DNA from: Odobenus rosmarus divergens
Taxonomy: Eukaryota > Chordata > Mammalia > Carnivora > Odobenidae
DNA length: 64,000 nucleotides
Assembly: GCF_000321225.1 (NCBI RefSeq)
Contig: NW_004450303.1
Span: 1,316,596 to 1,380,595 of the forward strand
Direction: 5' to 3'
Below the pieces are notes generated by a model, which made no database searches, was not told where the DNA came from, and saw only the letters and a program-made list of their open reading frames with translations. Below, in pieces: positions 47,205 to 59,538 of the stretch. The position numbers were made by a program, and so were the translations under genes. Position 1 is the stretch's first letter; each line of letters begins with the position of its first letter.

Positions 47205-47234
47205 ATAAATAAAATCTTTAAAAAAAAAAGAAAA
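47034..47234 (+). mobile_element. SINEC, 'gtctgcc' lineage
   Basis: Head 'gggcgcctggatggctcag', 'gggtcctgggatcgagtccc', CT tract, 'aaataaataaataaaatc' tail. Exact 15-bp target-site duplication 'gaaatattgcttctt' at 47,019-47,033 and 47,235-47,249, so the insertion is fairly recent. Confidence 0.97.
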
Positions 47235-47249
47235 GAAATATTGCTTCTT

Positions 47250-47749
47250 ATTTACTGCATGCTTCGAGTTTTGTGTCCATCTTCTTGAACACTTCTAAGG
47301 TTTTCTTCAGAAATCGATCCAGCTTTCTTTAGACAGTAATCTGACTTCATTTTATTTATCTTTAATAAATTTACACAGTGTTCACTGTTTTGTCAAGTCA
47401 GAGGTTACTCATATTTCTAAACAAGGCTTATTTCAATTGTTAAAATAAAAATAGGACAGAAGTTCCAGGACATCAGGATCTATGGATTCTAAGAAAAGTT
47501 CAGGTACTATTGATGCTCCTCTTTAGCCTTCTTTCTATATAGAATTATTTTGAAACTAGACAGTCTAGAAGCCATCTGAGTTAGCTCGGTTGGTCTTCAG
47601 GAGCAGTCATGAAAGGGTTTGACTACAACCCACCATGAAGTTGCATACCTGGTACCTGACTAGAAGTGGGAGGTTTTTCTGACCCCTTGGATTACCTCAC
47701 CTGGGACAGAAATGATTAGGAATGAGAACATTTAGTCATAACTTTATTA
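47250..47749. other. No gene seen
   Basis: Unique sequence without recognised repeat. Confidence 0.4.
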
Positions 47750-49550
47750 ATTTATCAATGCCAGGAAATCTGATATTGCCTAATAAGTTCACTTTCCCTC
47801 TTAATGAGCTGATCATATACTTTCTCTTAAGTTCTTGTCCACTTAACCCTCCACCCTCAACTAATTAACTTTCCTTTTCATAGAGAAAATATATAGTCAG
47901 AGGACTACCACATCATCTTCCCACTGTTGGTATCACAACCTGGACTGCATTGGTATCCAAACATTTGGCCTTCTGTCTTATGGCGATGGAAGAATGGCCT
48001 TGCCCTTATCTCTCCAGTTGTGCTCAGGATGCTACTCCTTTTTGCCTTTTGGAAGAAAAATCCTTAAAACACTGCTTTTCTACCATCAATATTTCTTCCT
48101 CTCTACCAGGTCATTCCATCCATATACTAGATATGTCTTAATATCATCTTATTAAAAAACATTTAAGTACCACTACAAATACCACTATGTTGAAAGCATA
48201 GAGCTCACCTTCCCAGCAAATTTCCTTAAAAAAAAGTTATCAATACCAGTTAATTATACCTTTTCACCTCTCACTAACCCTCTTCAAGCAAGTTTCCATT
48301 CACCTATCCTTCAAGTTTACCTATGATCTATATCTTGCCAAAGTCAATGGCCAATTTTCCATCACCAACGCACTTAAACATCAATACCAGGGGACATGGT
48401 TGATTGTTTCTAAATGTCAGGAACATTTTTTTCTGTAGACTCCATCAAACTCCAATCTCTTAAGTTTTCCTTCTATCTCACTGGTTATTCTTTATTAGCC
48501 TCTTTTCCTTGCCTCTCTCCGATCAGACTTCTAAATGTTGCAATGACCAAGGATTTTGCCTTCTGTTATCTTTTACTCTCTATCAAAGCTTCCTTCTTGG
48601 GTAACCTAAGCCCTAGTCATTGTTTTAAATACTACACATACACTGATGACTCTTGAAAGAATGTCTTCAACCCAGAACACTCTCCCACATGCCAGGGTTG
48701 TAGATCCAACTCTCTAGTAAAGGTCTCTGCTTGAACATCCAATAGTCAACTAAAACCTAATATTAAATTAATTAAATTAAATTATTTCTTTCAACACTGT
48801 CTCTTAAATCTACTCCTTCTGGCCAAATCTTCCCCGGTATATTAAATGGAGTCACCACCCATCCAGCTGCTGAGATCAAATACTTAGGAGCAATCCTTGA
48901 TCTCATCCTTTTTCATCCTTCATGGTCCATCAATAAGCCCCCTTACATCTCACCATCTCCACTAGTATGATCCTTGCACAACCACTTCCATCTTTCACTG
49001 AATTGCTTTAACAGTTCACAGTTTAATCCTTTACTCTATTTTTGGCTCCCTCCATTTCAGTCCTGCACACAGGAATCAAGTGATATGTCCTATTCATACA
49101 TCAGATCATATCACTCCCTGTTAATAACTCCCGTGCTTCCTGTTGTAATCAGATTAAAGTGCAAATGATTCGCCATTACCTGTGAGTTCTTTGTCTTTCT
49201 CTCTAACTTCAACAAATCAAGCTCATTCTTAACTCAGAGATTTAAAACTTTCCTATCATTTTGCCTGGAGCACTCTCCCCTGAGGTATCCTCATGGCTGC
49301 CCCTCCTATTTATGGTTCAAATCTCAATCCAAATGTTATCTTCTAAAAGAGGCTTTTCTTATTTAAAATGGACTCCACCCATTCTCTTGCATGTTAATCT
49401 TTTTATCCTTTACAAAGCACTTATTAGTACCTGAAATTACTTTCTATATTTATTTATGGGCTTATTGTCGGGCTTCCTATATAATTATATACATTCTGGG
49501 TCTCAGGGATTCTGTTTACCATAGCTTTCCCAGTGCCCAGACTCTGTATA
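47750..49550 (+). mobile_element. Second long L2 element
   Basis: Plus-strand L2 with RT-region landmarks: 'aagtcaatggccaattttcc', 'agacttctaaatgttgcaat', and codons for Y-T-D-D at 48,639-48,650 where the RT has YADD. Further along are 'ccttgatctcatcc', 'cagatcatatcactccctg', 'cagattaaagtgcaaatg', and the 3' region 'gcctggagcactctcccc' with 'aagaggcttttcttattt'. It is pyrimidine-rich throughout. Stops and frameshifts are abundant. The left limit is uncertain. Confidence 0.8.
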
Positions 49551-51129
49551 TAGTAAGGGAAGGTTTGTTGCAGATTCTTGGGTCAAGTTACTATTTTCTA
49601 TTGACAACATTAAATCATCAAGCAAACATATTTTCTAGAAAGATTCATCATGGTGATTTAGACAGCATTGAATGTTCCATTTTATGTGTTGTTTAAATAT
49701 TATCTTCTTAGGAAATGTGCACAGAGATCTTACTGTGATACAAGGGTGATAGACACAATTTGCTAATTCCATTCGTTTCTTGTACTTTAAATGTTACAGA
49801 AAGGTGTAGTGAAGAATTTGACTATCTTCCCGGAGCAGTCACTAATCCCAAGGGTGTATACATATATTAAAACATTTACAATATTTCCTGGATCTTATAG
49901 CAGACCATAAAGACCTATTTAATCTTTATAGGCAAGACCCTTACATTTCTGAATGGACAATGTTACAAAGGATAGGTATTAGGCAGAGAATCTAGAAATG
50001 AAGAAGTGGTAAGGACTGGCTCAAGGAACAGGGTAGTGAAAAGGAAGAGGTTGGGGATCTGACTTCTTTATCTCATAAAGGCACAAGATGGGTCAGAGTC
50101 TCCTCCAGCAGTGTGTCAGGGGAAGTAGTCAAAGGGAGGATATGATGTCATAATGTAATATATATCATGTATTATATAATATATGTATGATATGAAAAAT
50201 ATCATATATAATATTAATATAATTATCATATACCTTGAAAGAAAAGTCATCAACAATCAACTTAAAAACATATAAGCCTTTTGGATTGAGTGCACTCCAG
50301 AGCAAAATCTGCAAGCATGCCCCATGAATATGTAATTTCCTGATGTTATTACCCATGTGTCCACAAATGTAATTAGAAGTCTGTGCTATGGGAACTACCC
50401 TAAAAAGACCATAACTAGAGTGGAGGGTGGAAGGGGTGTAGGTTAAAAAGTTTATCATTAGTAGGAATGATAAACCTATACATATAGTTAAATAAGCAAA
50501 AACATTTTTTAAATGTGAAGGTGAAAAAGCAAAACCAAAAAATACAACAACAGAATATAATCAAATATAATCAAATACAATAAAATAAAAAACCAGGTCA
50601 ATTGACGTTCTGAGTCTTGATCTCAGCTCTGCCCCTAACACCCTATGTTTCCAGGGATTTATTACCATCCTCTCTGGACATGGCTGCTCTGTACTCTTAA
50701 GATGTAAAGTCTGAGTATATATTTTATAGAATTCTCTAACAAAATAGTTGATGTTCTGTGTTACCAAGGAGAATCTTTGGATGGATATCCTCTGCCAATA
50801 AAATAAAATCATTCTCTCTACTTAGGATGCTGAGATAAAGCTGCTCATGGGTTTTGAAAATAGGAGGGTAAGTACATTCTTTAAACAACTGAACATGTAT
50901 TTAAAGTATAATAACAGGCTTTATTTAAATAAGTTCTATGAAGAAAATTATTTGTATTATATACAATGTAGCTACTGATGTGTAATAATTCCTGTGGGTT
51001 AATACAAATATCTTCCCTAAGACTTTACGTATGTAAATTTGTAATCTATTGTCCTCACTAGTAATCTCAAAATTTCTAGAAGGGGAAAAAAATAGTAAGA
51101 ACGGCACTGACAGCTAAATTTTCCTCAGA
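49551..51129. other. No gene seen; AT palindrome at 50,182-50,210
   Basis: Unique sequence. The antisense frames at 50,165-50,458 and 50,561-50,812 have no signature. Confidence 0.45.
50182..50210. repeat. AT-rich imperfect palindrome
   Basis: Arms 50,182-50,193 and 50,199-50,210 pair at 11 of 12 positions (one G/T) around a 5-nt A-rich spacer. They sit within an AT-rich run from about 50,155 to 50,230. Confidence 0.75.
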
Positions 51130-51145
51130 AATTAGGTGACTTTGA

Positions 51146-51632
51146 CTCAGCATAACACCCTCCAGTTCCATCCAAGTCGTTGTAAATGGCAAGATCTCAT
51201 TCCTTTTGATGGCTGCATAATATTCCATTGTATATATATATATACCACTTCTTCTTTATCCATTCATCTGTTGATGGACATCTCAGCTCTTTCCACAGTT
51301 TGGCTATTCTGGACATTGCTGCTATAAACATCGGGGTGCACGTACCCCTTCAGATCCCTACATTTGTATCTTTGGGGTAAATACCCAGTAGTACAATTGC
51401 TGGATCGTATGGTGGCTCTATATTCAACTTTTTGAGGAACCTCCATACTGTTTTCCAGAGTGGCTGCACCAGCTTGCATTCCCACCAACAGTGTAGGAGG
51501 GTTCCCCTTTCTCCGCGACCCCGCCAACATCTGTCATTTCCGGACTTGTTAATTTTAGCCATTCTGACTGGTGTGAGGGGGTATCTCACTGAGGTTTTGA
51601 TTTGGATTTCCCTGATGCCGAGAGATGTTGAG
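51146..51632 (-). pseudogene. LINE-1 ORF2 C-terminal fragment (inverted arm)
   Basis: On the minus strand this encodes the ORF2p C-terminus with the CX3CX7HX4C-type cysteine motif ([19 protein letters not shown], with the second Cys replaced by Arg), then [13 protein letters not shown] and the [15 protein letters not shown] region. Frames shift between 51,264 and 51,350. It is close to the ORF2 at 4-468 of this window, so both derive from related carnivore L1 sources. The missing cysteine and the lack of all upstream domains make it inert. Confidence 0.93.
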
Positions 51633-51639
51633 AAAAAAA

Positions 51640-51929
51640 AAAAGAAGAAGAAGAAGAAGAAGATAGCAGGAGGGGAAGAAAGAAGGGGGGGAAACTGGAG
51701 GGGGAGAAGAACCATGAGAGACTATGGACTCTGAGAAACAAACTGATGGTTCTAGAGGGGAGGGGGTGGGGGGATGGGTTAGCCTGGTGATGGGTATTAA
51801 AGAGGACATGTTCTACATAGAGCACTGGGTGTTATGCACAAACAATGAATCATGGAACACTACATCAAAAACTAATGTTGTGATGTATGGTGATTAACCT
51901 AACAATAAAAAAATTAAAGAAAAAAAAGC
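51640..51929 (+). mobile_element. L1 3' UTR arm of the twin-primed insertion
   Basis: GAA repeats, 'gatagcaggaggggaag', the G-rich tract at 51,755-51,778, 'gagcactgggtgttat', 'catcaaaaactaatgttg', and an A-rich tail at 51,905-51,928 leading into the right target-site duplication. Confidence 0.94.
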
Positions 51930-51945
51930 AATTAGGTGACTTTGA

Positions 51946-53424
51946 AATGTGAGATGTGAGCTATGGGGCCATTAGCACTATCAAATCACAAATCACAACC
52001 TCCTATGAATGCTAATCTACCCAATGAAAGCATGTCTTTAATTGAGAAATGTAAAAGTACTCTAGCAAGGAGACAGAGAATTTAAAAAGAAATGTATGGG
52101 AAAGATTGGATTTTTCATTAAAGCAGTACTGTGCTTAAAATGGTGATTATTTGAACCCTAAATCATGCAACTGGCTCTCCTTGAAGCCATTTAGGTTTAA
52201 AGCTGATTTACTGAGAGTTACTACTAATTAAATGAATTTTATTTTTTTGGTTTTTTTAAAATTAAAACTCCACAGTTGTCTTAAGAGGAAAAGAAAACAG
52301 ATGCACATAAAACTCTGATCAACAACTAGTATTTACCATCTACTTACTGCTTTACCTCCTTGCTTGACTACTTTTCACTACCTGAAATTTGTCATGAGTT
52401 GTGCATAAGGTCATGATCAAAATTTGAAAAGTTTTCAGCATTGAAAGAGGAAGATTATGGAATGATACCACCAAGATTTAAGGACTGAATAAAATATTTT
52501 CCTTTTACTTCTTTTTCTGGCAAAGATCTTGAATGCATTCACTTTTTTTTTTCTTTCAAATCAATAGTCCATGACAGCACCCTTAGGACAGTGGCAAATA
52601 AGTCCAGAGTATTAAGTGACAATAAGAAATATGATAATATATTGGTAGTTCCATTCCTGAAAACATGTCCCATTTGTAAAATAAATAAGAGTGTCCAACT
52701 TCAGGTTCTTTTGGAAAGAAATAGGAAAAACATACAAACAAACAAAAAAAAAACAAAAAACACCTACCAAGGGCTTAATCCACTTCATTTACCGATGTAG
52801 TTTGCTTTATTTAGAGAACTTTCTAAACTGAGGTGTTGCGCTCCATACCACACAAACACATATGCCCCTCACATATTTATGAGGAAAAAGACAAGTATAA
52901 ATTCTATGCAAGTGCCAATGATATACATTTCATAAAGAACAAGGTGCTGTAGGAAGTCAGAAAAGAGGAACATTAGGAAAACTGCCTCCATGTTTTTTTC
53001 TCCTTTGCATGGGGTGATAATCTCCTACCTCCAGACTTAGTCCTTCTCCAGTAAACTGCTACAACATACTTGAGCTAGAAAATATATCATTCAGTCCTAT
53101 ATGATTAAGATGGTCTTTTCCCCCAAATCCAACCAAATCTGGGATGCAAGCTTCTCTGAGGTCCTTATCTGTTTCTGAAATAGTTCCAATTCAAAAACTA
53201 GGTGTCACTGTAGATTCCTGTTGCACAAGGTGTTAGATGTTTTGGCAGAGACCTTTATATCTTTCTGGGCTCTTACCAAACCATTTCTCTGACACCAAAT
53301 TCTATTTCCTGTACTTCTAGCCCACTGGGCAGGATTCTACTATTTATGAATAGGTTTACCAGGTCTAATTGGTGACCGAGTGTTCAATACTGAATAAACT
53401 TGCCACTGCAAAACCCTGCCACAT
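51946..53424. other. No gene seen; unique sequence
   Basis: No recognised repeat. The frame at 52,591-52,800 has no signature. Confidence 0.45.
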
Positions 53425-53438
53425 CCCCATTGCAACTT

Positions 53439-53640
53439 TTTTTTTTAGATTTTTGTTTATTTATTTATTTATTTATTTGAGATAGTGAGAGAGTGAGCAA
53501 GAGAGAGAGCAGGGAGTGGGGGGGAGGACAGGGGGAGAGGGAGAAGCAGACCCTCCTCTGAGCAGAGAGCCTGACACTGGACTCTGGGATCATGACCTGA
53601 GCCAAAGGCAGACAGTTAAATGACTGAGCCACCCAGGCGC
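53439..53640 (-). mobile_element. SINEC, antisense
   Basis: Poly-T, 'tttatttatttatttgag', GA tract, 'catgacctgagccaaagg' and the head end 'gccacccaggcgccc'. Flanks 'ccccattgcaactt' and 'ccaccattccaactt' suggest an eroded target-site duplication. Confidence 0.94.
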
Positions 53641-53659
53641 CCCCACCATTCCAACTTCC

Positions 53660-54555
53660 GATACCAACAATTCTCCAAGTCACTCCAGAGCTTTAGACAC
53701 TGGACTTTGTATCAGCCTGGATACTCAAGTGAGTTCCTCAGGATGGTTCAAATGGTTTCATATTCTGGCTGGTTGCAGGCTTCCCCATGTAGCTTTCCAG
53801 TCCCTCTGCCAGCTCCCAGACTGCCTCACACTAAACCAAGTGGAAAAGGGAAATCCTTTTCACTGGAGGCAACAATTTCAATGATTGTTTTCCTCTCATA
53901 AGGGAAGGTAATCTTTATGGCAAAAGTAAAATGCAAAATTCACAAGATTTAGCTAAGATAGGTGAACTATCTGGTCAGATGTGGCAGCTTACTAAGTGTC
54001 CTTATTTATGGACATCTGGGTTTCTACTTTCCTGCTTATAGAGATACTGCTCCTCTCTCTCTTCTCTTCTCTTGGTTCTCCTTAATACAACTAAGAGAAA
54101 CTAGTACTTTTCTATGGCTTTCCTAAATTATAAGAGAGAACCAATGAGAAATCACCATATAAAGTACATTTAGGACGAATGTCTTGGCTAATGAGGTCAG
54201 AGTTAATACCTCTCTTACTCACCAGACATCATGGACCTATTCCAAGATAAACAGGAAAAACTAAACTCTAGGCCCAAAGAATTAATACTGCTGACAGCTG
54301 CCTTGTGTGGGCCCCTGCCTCTCAGATCACTGTCTACCTGTAGCAGCGGGATGCTATCTACAAGGATAAGAAATAAAGAACATCTTCTCTCGTATACCAA
54401 GAACTTGCTCCAAAGTTCTTTTTTTCAGTCTGAGGGACCTTCTAAATTGAAGTGTCACCTTCAGTAGAGCTTTTGCTATTTAGCTAGTGTGCCAGACAAA
54501 TGATTTTATCTGTGTAGGTCCATCTGTACAGCTGCTTAGGGGAAATAACATAATA
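53660..54555. other. No gene seen
   Basis: Somewhat less AT-rich. Frames on both strands at 54,215-54,467 and at 53,620-53,901 lack a recognisable domain. Confidence 0.4.
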
Positions 54556-54559
54556 TCTA

Positions 54560-54705
54560 ATATATCTTGCCATCTCTAGATTGCAAGCTTCATGAGTACT
54601 GGGCTCTATCTTGTTCACTACTGTATCAGTAAAACCATGTACAGGACCTGGGAAACTGATATGCAAGATATATTTGTTGACTGGTTGAATGAATTGGAAT
54701 TGGAT
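54560..54705 (+). repeat. L2 3'-end fragment
   Basis: 'gattgcaagcttcatgagta', 'ctatcttgttcactactgta' and 'ttgactggttgaatgaatt' follow the classical L2 terminus. Confidence 0.7.
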
Positions 54706-56285
54706 AGAAATGTAAAGGGGGAAGGAGAAGGGAAAGCTGTGTAGTTTCTTTCAGCCTTAAATAGTGTGAGTAGGATTTCAGGAGGCAGAAATTTAGAGTG
54801 AGGGCACTCCAAGCAAGGAAAGCACTTTGAACAAGGACAATCTAGGAAGGTTTGGGAACGTAATCGGGCCTGTTTTGTGAAGAGTAAGTAATCTTGTCTG
54901 TCTCATTTACAATGTGTTAGGACTGACTACATACTCCAATCTCATTACACTACACTGTTATGTCATCTCAAGCATCTAAAACTTGATATAGTTACAGTTT
55001 ATTTTCCTTATGGTCTGTTCTGTACCTTTTAAGAAGGGAGATAAATAATGAGAGCTGTTTCAAAAAAACAAGAGTTTAAAAGGATTGTTAAGTACACTTA
55101 TTGATTAAAATGGAAAAATAACTGTGACATATATTCACTTGCTGTTTCTAGAGCGGTAGCAAGGGGAAAAAAACGGAAGAAGGAGAAACAAATGCCTTCG
55201 CTAAAACAAAGCTAAGACATTATATCCTAAAAAGCATTTATTTTGAGATAAATAAAATATGAATTAACTCAGAATTTGTTTTTGAAAATGTATAAAAGTA
55301 ATGTGACAATTGAATTTTATAACATGATTCTATAAACTGCCACTAGTAATTTTAAAACAGCTATTATATTCATGCCAGATTTTTTAATTTCTGGAAAAGT
55401 CAATACCTAATGAATAGAATAGCACATTTATATTTACTTTTCTTTTTTATAGTCTTATATCTCATGCTTTGCAGCTAGGCTAGAGTTGACAAGTACAACG
55501 CACTCTTAATTGAGGTGTATTGAATACAAAGATTAGAAATAAAAATAGGGGCTTTTTGTGAAAAGTATTGGCCTTTGCTTTCCATTTTACACTTCTCTTA
55601 GAGGTTAAAAAAATACTATTATTAAATTAAGCCTGTATTCATAAATGCCACTGATCCATCAGTTGATATACTTGAAGAAAAATAAAGCTTCTTTCCCCTA
55701 ACAGAAGCTCAGATCAGACCATGCACTATTTTCAAAATGTTAACAAAGCCAGTAGGAAATATAAATAGTATCATCTAAGGTCATTTTCCTTTAAAAATTT
55801 CCAGTAAGCTTTTAGATAACCAGTGTCTTATATTGAATGTCTATTATCTGTTTCTTTTCTTTTTCCCATCTCAGTTTGCTTATAGGCCTCCTGGAAAAGG
55901 TCTTTAATCTTATGAAATTTGCATTTATATGTTACTTTGTTACTTAGTGTTCCTTAGTAATGCTGTAGCTGATTTTAGTTTAGTGACTTTCATGTCATGC
56001 TGTTAACCCTTTGGGAGACTGTCCAGAAGACAGCCTGACTACTCTGTCACCAGACATACCTCGTTAACCAATACAATGGACTCTTAAGGCATAAAAACTT
56101 GAAATACACTGGATACACTGTGTTGCACAGGACCAATAAATAGTATTTCTAAGCTAAGGAGAAGAAAAGTTCCCCAGTATAAAAGGCAAAGGGCAGAGAT
56201 AATTAAAGCCAGTAGATTTCAGGTTACACATGGACTGAATTGACTCCTACAAATTATTTTAAAACCATGAACGTTGACTGTATCC
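54706..56285. other. No gene seen; AT-rich unique sequence
   Basis: No recognised feature. Confidence 0.45.
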
Positions 56286-56289
56286 CTTA

Positions 56290-56725
56290 GCTATTGCATA
56301 ACAACCTCAACATTTGGTAGTTTAAATCACCATTTGTTTAGCATGTGATTCTGCTCGTCAGTAATTTGGGTAGGGTTCAGAGTGGTTCCTCTGGACTTGC
56401 CTGGGCTACCTCATGCAACTGAGGGTTTCCAAAGAGACTGCTTCTACGGCTTGACTAGCTGTCAGTTGGGGCACCTTGGCTCTCCCACATGGAGACTCTC
56501 ATCATCTCCAGCAGGGTGGTCCTGCTTGTCACATGGCAGTGGCAAGGCTGAGGGAGAGACAGTAATGGAGAGAGGAGGAGCATAAAGAAGTATGCTTGGT
56601 ATCTTGAGGCATTTGCTGGTACTGGCGTTATTGTCACTCACCACATTTTGTTGGCCAAAGCAAGTCATAAAACTAGCCCACATGGAATAGATGGGGAAGT
56701 CAACCTCACCCATCTTTGTATCCAC
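56290..56725 (+). repeat. Probable degraded LTR-type interspersed repeat
   Basis: The sequence moves through 'agctattgcataacaacc', 'ggtagggttcagagtgg', 'cacatggcagtggcaagg' and 'ggccaaagcaagtcataaa', an arrangement I associate with old mammalian LTR-like repeats. I cannot name the family. The frames at 56,382-56,585 and 56,462-56,725 overlap it and are not supported as genes. Confidence 0.4.
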
Positions 56726-58784
56726 AGTCTTTAAAATGTGAAGTTGGAAGGAAGCATTAAAGCCATCTTTGCAATGAGTCGCTCAAATTCACATTTTCAA
56801 CAGATACATGGCTTTTAGGTTTTCTAATACCAACTTAAGACAAAGTATTGGAATCCACCTAACTGTGACAATTCTGCTGAGTCATTTTTACAAACTGTCA
56901 ATGAAATATCCATCCAAAGTTCTATTTGTTGCTATACGGCTAGGATTTCTGGATAACTTAAAGAGGCGTCTGATGTGGTTATATTTTGTTTAAGACTATT
57001 AGAAATACATGGTTTGGAAAAATAATTTCAGTAGGTGTTTTTCAAACATCTACTTTATGACTAGTATTATTACATAATCTATTGGGTACAGATGGAGGAA
57101 ATTAAATTGTCCTCCCCACAAGGGAATTATATTTATTTTGAAGGTATAAAATTATTTGTATATGCAATCATTAGCTAAGAAATAAAAGAAATCTATTTGA
57201 TTTATTTATAGACTTTATATCAATATATCCTCCTATAATAGTCCTACATTTCATGACATAACTTGAGAACATCATAATACCCATTAAGTGTTAGAATGTA
57301 ATGTGAACAAGAAGCATAAAAGGAATTAGTTAGATAAACATTTGAGCAAGCACTGTCTGGATAAATTCACCAAGGTGGTGACTTGAATTGGGCCTTAACA
57401 GGTCTTAGTAGTCAAGCCAATTATCAAATTGGTAGCTTTCTAAGCCCACCTGGCTTTGAGATGTTGAGTTGGGACTCTATAAACCCTTAATTCCTTTGCA
57501 GTTGGTTTCCTGTTAGACTCTGCCAGTAGGAGCCACTAGAGGGAGATGAGAAGCTTTCAGGAGGAAAAAAGAGACCTGCTCCCTCCTGTCTTTTGGTTTC
57601 TGTCCGTGTCATCCCATGAAACACTGCCAGGGGCAACGGTTTACTCCTATAGCAGCCCCTGAATCCAGTTTGCAATTTTTCCAGCACTTGCAGATTCAGA
57701 TTCCCTGCCTCCTCCCTCAGAGACGCCAGCACCACTGTTCAGCTCCTTCTCCCCAGGATTCTGGTCCTGGGTCCACCGTGCGCCTTGTGCAGTTGATAGC
57801 TTAGGCCTCTTCAATCCTTTCCATTACCTAGTTAACTTTAGTTCTATATAGCAACTTTTTTTTTTTATTGAATTGCCTGGACTCAAATAACTCATAATGG
57901 TGTCAGTTTGTTGCCAATGGGGAACGAGCAGGCAATGGGCATTTCTGGTAAAGATTAGTCTGCCCATCTCTTTAGGAAGTTCTTAAGAAATTACTTTCTT
58001 TCTATGAGACTTTAGCCTAAGGATGGCAGGGAATTGATTGGTCAGCTTTTGCTCTACAGATCAGCACTGCTCATCTCTGACAAAAGATGGGACTCACTTG
58101 GTGATGGGATGGGCCAATAATATGCAGGGAGAGTCTGGGGAAATAAGGACAGGAGTAGATCTTGAGAAGATTAAAGGAAATGATTACAAAATTGGATTCA
58201 TTTAAATGGAAGCTATATGTTGAGAAGTGGTGGGAAATATGCATGTATATAAAAGTAGATAATCTTAGAAGTTAGACAGAATGACTGCCTTGACAAACAC
58301 TGCCACAGTGTCATCATAAAGAAATGTCTGAAATTTCAGTTCATATGTGCACTTATTGCTGATGACAAACAACTCACCATTCCTATTTTAACGGACCAAC
58401 TAAATGTAATTGGTAATTCTATAATGCTTGCTTAAATTTAAATTGCCTATCATATATCCTACTTTTCTTCTCTAAAAAAATAATTTTATAACAAGAAAAA
58501 CTAATTCAGTCTCTGATTTTAAAATTCACTGGAGTGATATCAATGGTAAATTGATGGCCATAAGCTGCATGGGCACCTGCTGGAGGATGAGAAGAGGTGG
58601 ATTGACTACTTTTGCCAGACTTTTCAAGACTCACCTTCAAGAAATATAGCACAATTAAAAAATGCTAGAGACCTGTGTCTGTTTTTCAAAAATGGCAGGC
58701 AATAATGAAGCAACAAATGAGATTGCTCTGTTTACAGGAGTGTGAAGCTGTGCCAGACCAGAGAGAGACCCAGGTGTGGCACAG
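56726..58784. other. No gene seen; possible old repeat at 57,490-57,800
   Basis: 57,490-57,800 is GC-richer ('ggagccactagagggag', 'ctgcctcctccctcagag') and resembles an unassigned old repeat. Frames there (57,487-57,735 and 57,616-57,804) overlap on opposite strands and lack domains. Confidence 0.35.
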
Positions 58785-58990
58785 TGCCAGGCACATAAAA
58801 AGAAGAGCTAGCATGTATGAAACATTACTAGGTGCCAGGAAATATGCTAAGTATGTTGTGTGAAATGTTTAATTCAATCATCATAATGCTAGGAGAGATG
58901 CACCGTCCCCATGTCACAGAAGAGGATAAAGTCTATGAGCATTAGTGGTGTCTGGATTTAAAACCAATCAGACTCCAGAGCTCACCCTTA
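58785..58990 (-). repeat. MIR fragment
   Basis: 'tactaggtgccaggaaat', 'tttaattcaatcatcataa', 'ccgtccccatgtcacagaag' and 'agactccagagctcaccc' follow the antisense MIR order. Confidence 0.65.
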
Positions 58991-59498
58991 ACTAGTATGC
59001 TTTACTTAGGAAGGGCTTAATTAATATATATGGAATAGCTAATGGAATGAATATATGCAGAAAGAGAAGCCCTGTGCTCCCTTATGTATTGGATGTTTTA
59101 TATCATCTGCCATACATATTGAACACAGCATCAGCATAATTCTACTCAAAAACAAAGACAAATAATGCTGACAGTAAAAAGAAATTTCAAAATCAATTAA
59201 AGTACTGAAATGGGGTGAGAACAGGCTCTTAGTGCTAATACATTGCCTTAACTTTTGATAAATAGCACAACACAAAATATTGTGAACCATTTGGATTTTG
59301 AGAATCATGCTTTGATGCTTTTAGTAGAGCCTTATTACTTGTAAAAACAAAAAAATATATATATGCTGTTCCTTGCAATTAATCATACAAAAGGATTCTT
59401 CTATTTAATTGGAACTACTGATTTCACAATTTAAGTCAATCTAAAAATCCAAAAATGTCCATACATGGGATGTAACACTCACACCATCTGCATATGCC

Positions 59499-59538
<40 letters not shown>

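Larger units (their letters stand above)
51130..51945. mobile_element. Twin-primed LINE-1 insertion with 16-bp TSD
   Basis: L1 ORF2 C-terminal sequence lies inverted (minus strand) at 51,146-51,632 and is joined at an A/GAA-rich junction to the plus-strand 3' UTR module at about 51,640-51,929. The exact duplication 'aattaggtgactttga' at 51,130-51,145 and 51,930-51,945 shows that both arms entered in one event. Confidence 0.96.

Noticed and set aside
47950..49696. Chain of five plus-strand frames of 60-100 codons that could look like exons
   Set aside because: All but the 3' part of the last lie in the plus-strand L2, with frame changes and no splice-site logic; they are decayed LINE sequence.
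51350..51825. Several overlapping frames on both strands with poly-Phe/Ser or poly-Lys runs
   Set aside because: They cross the twin-primed L1 junction and read the GAA-rich linker; no independent gene.
56382..56725. Opposite-strand frames of 67 and 87 codons in a GC-richer block
   Set aside because: No domain, mutually overlapping, and the block resembles a degraded LTR-type repeat.
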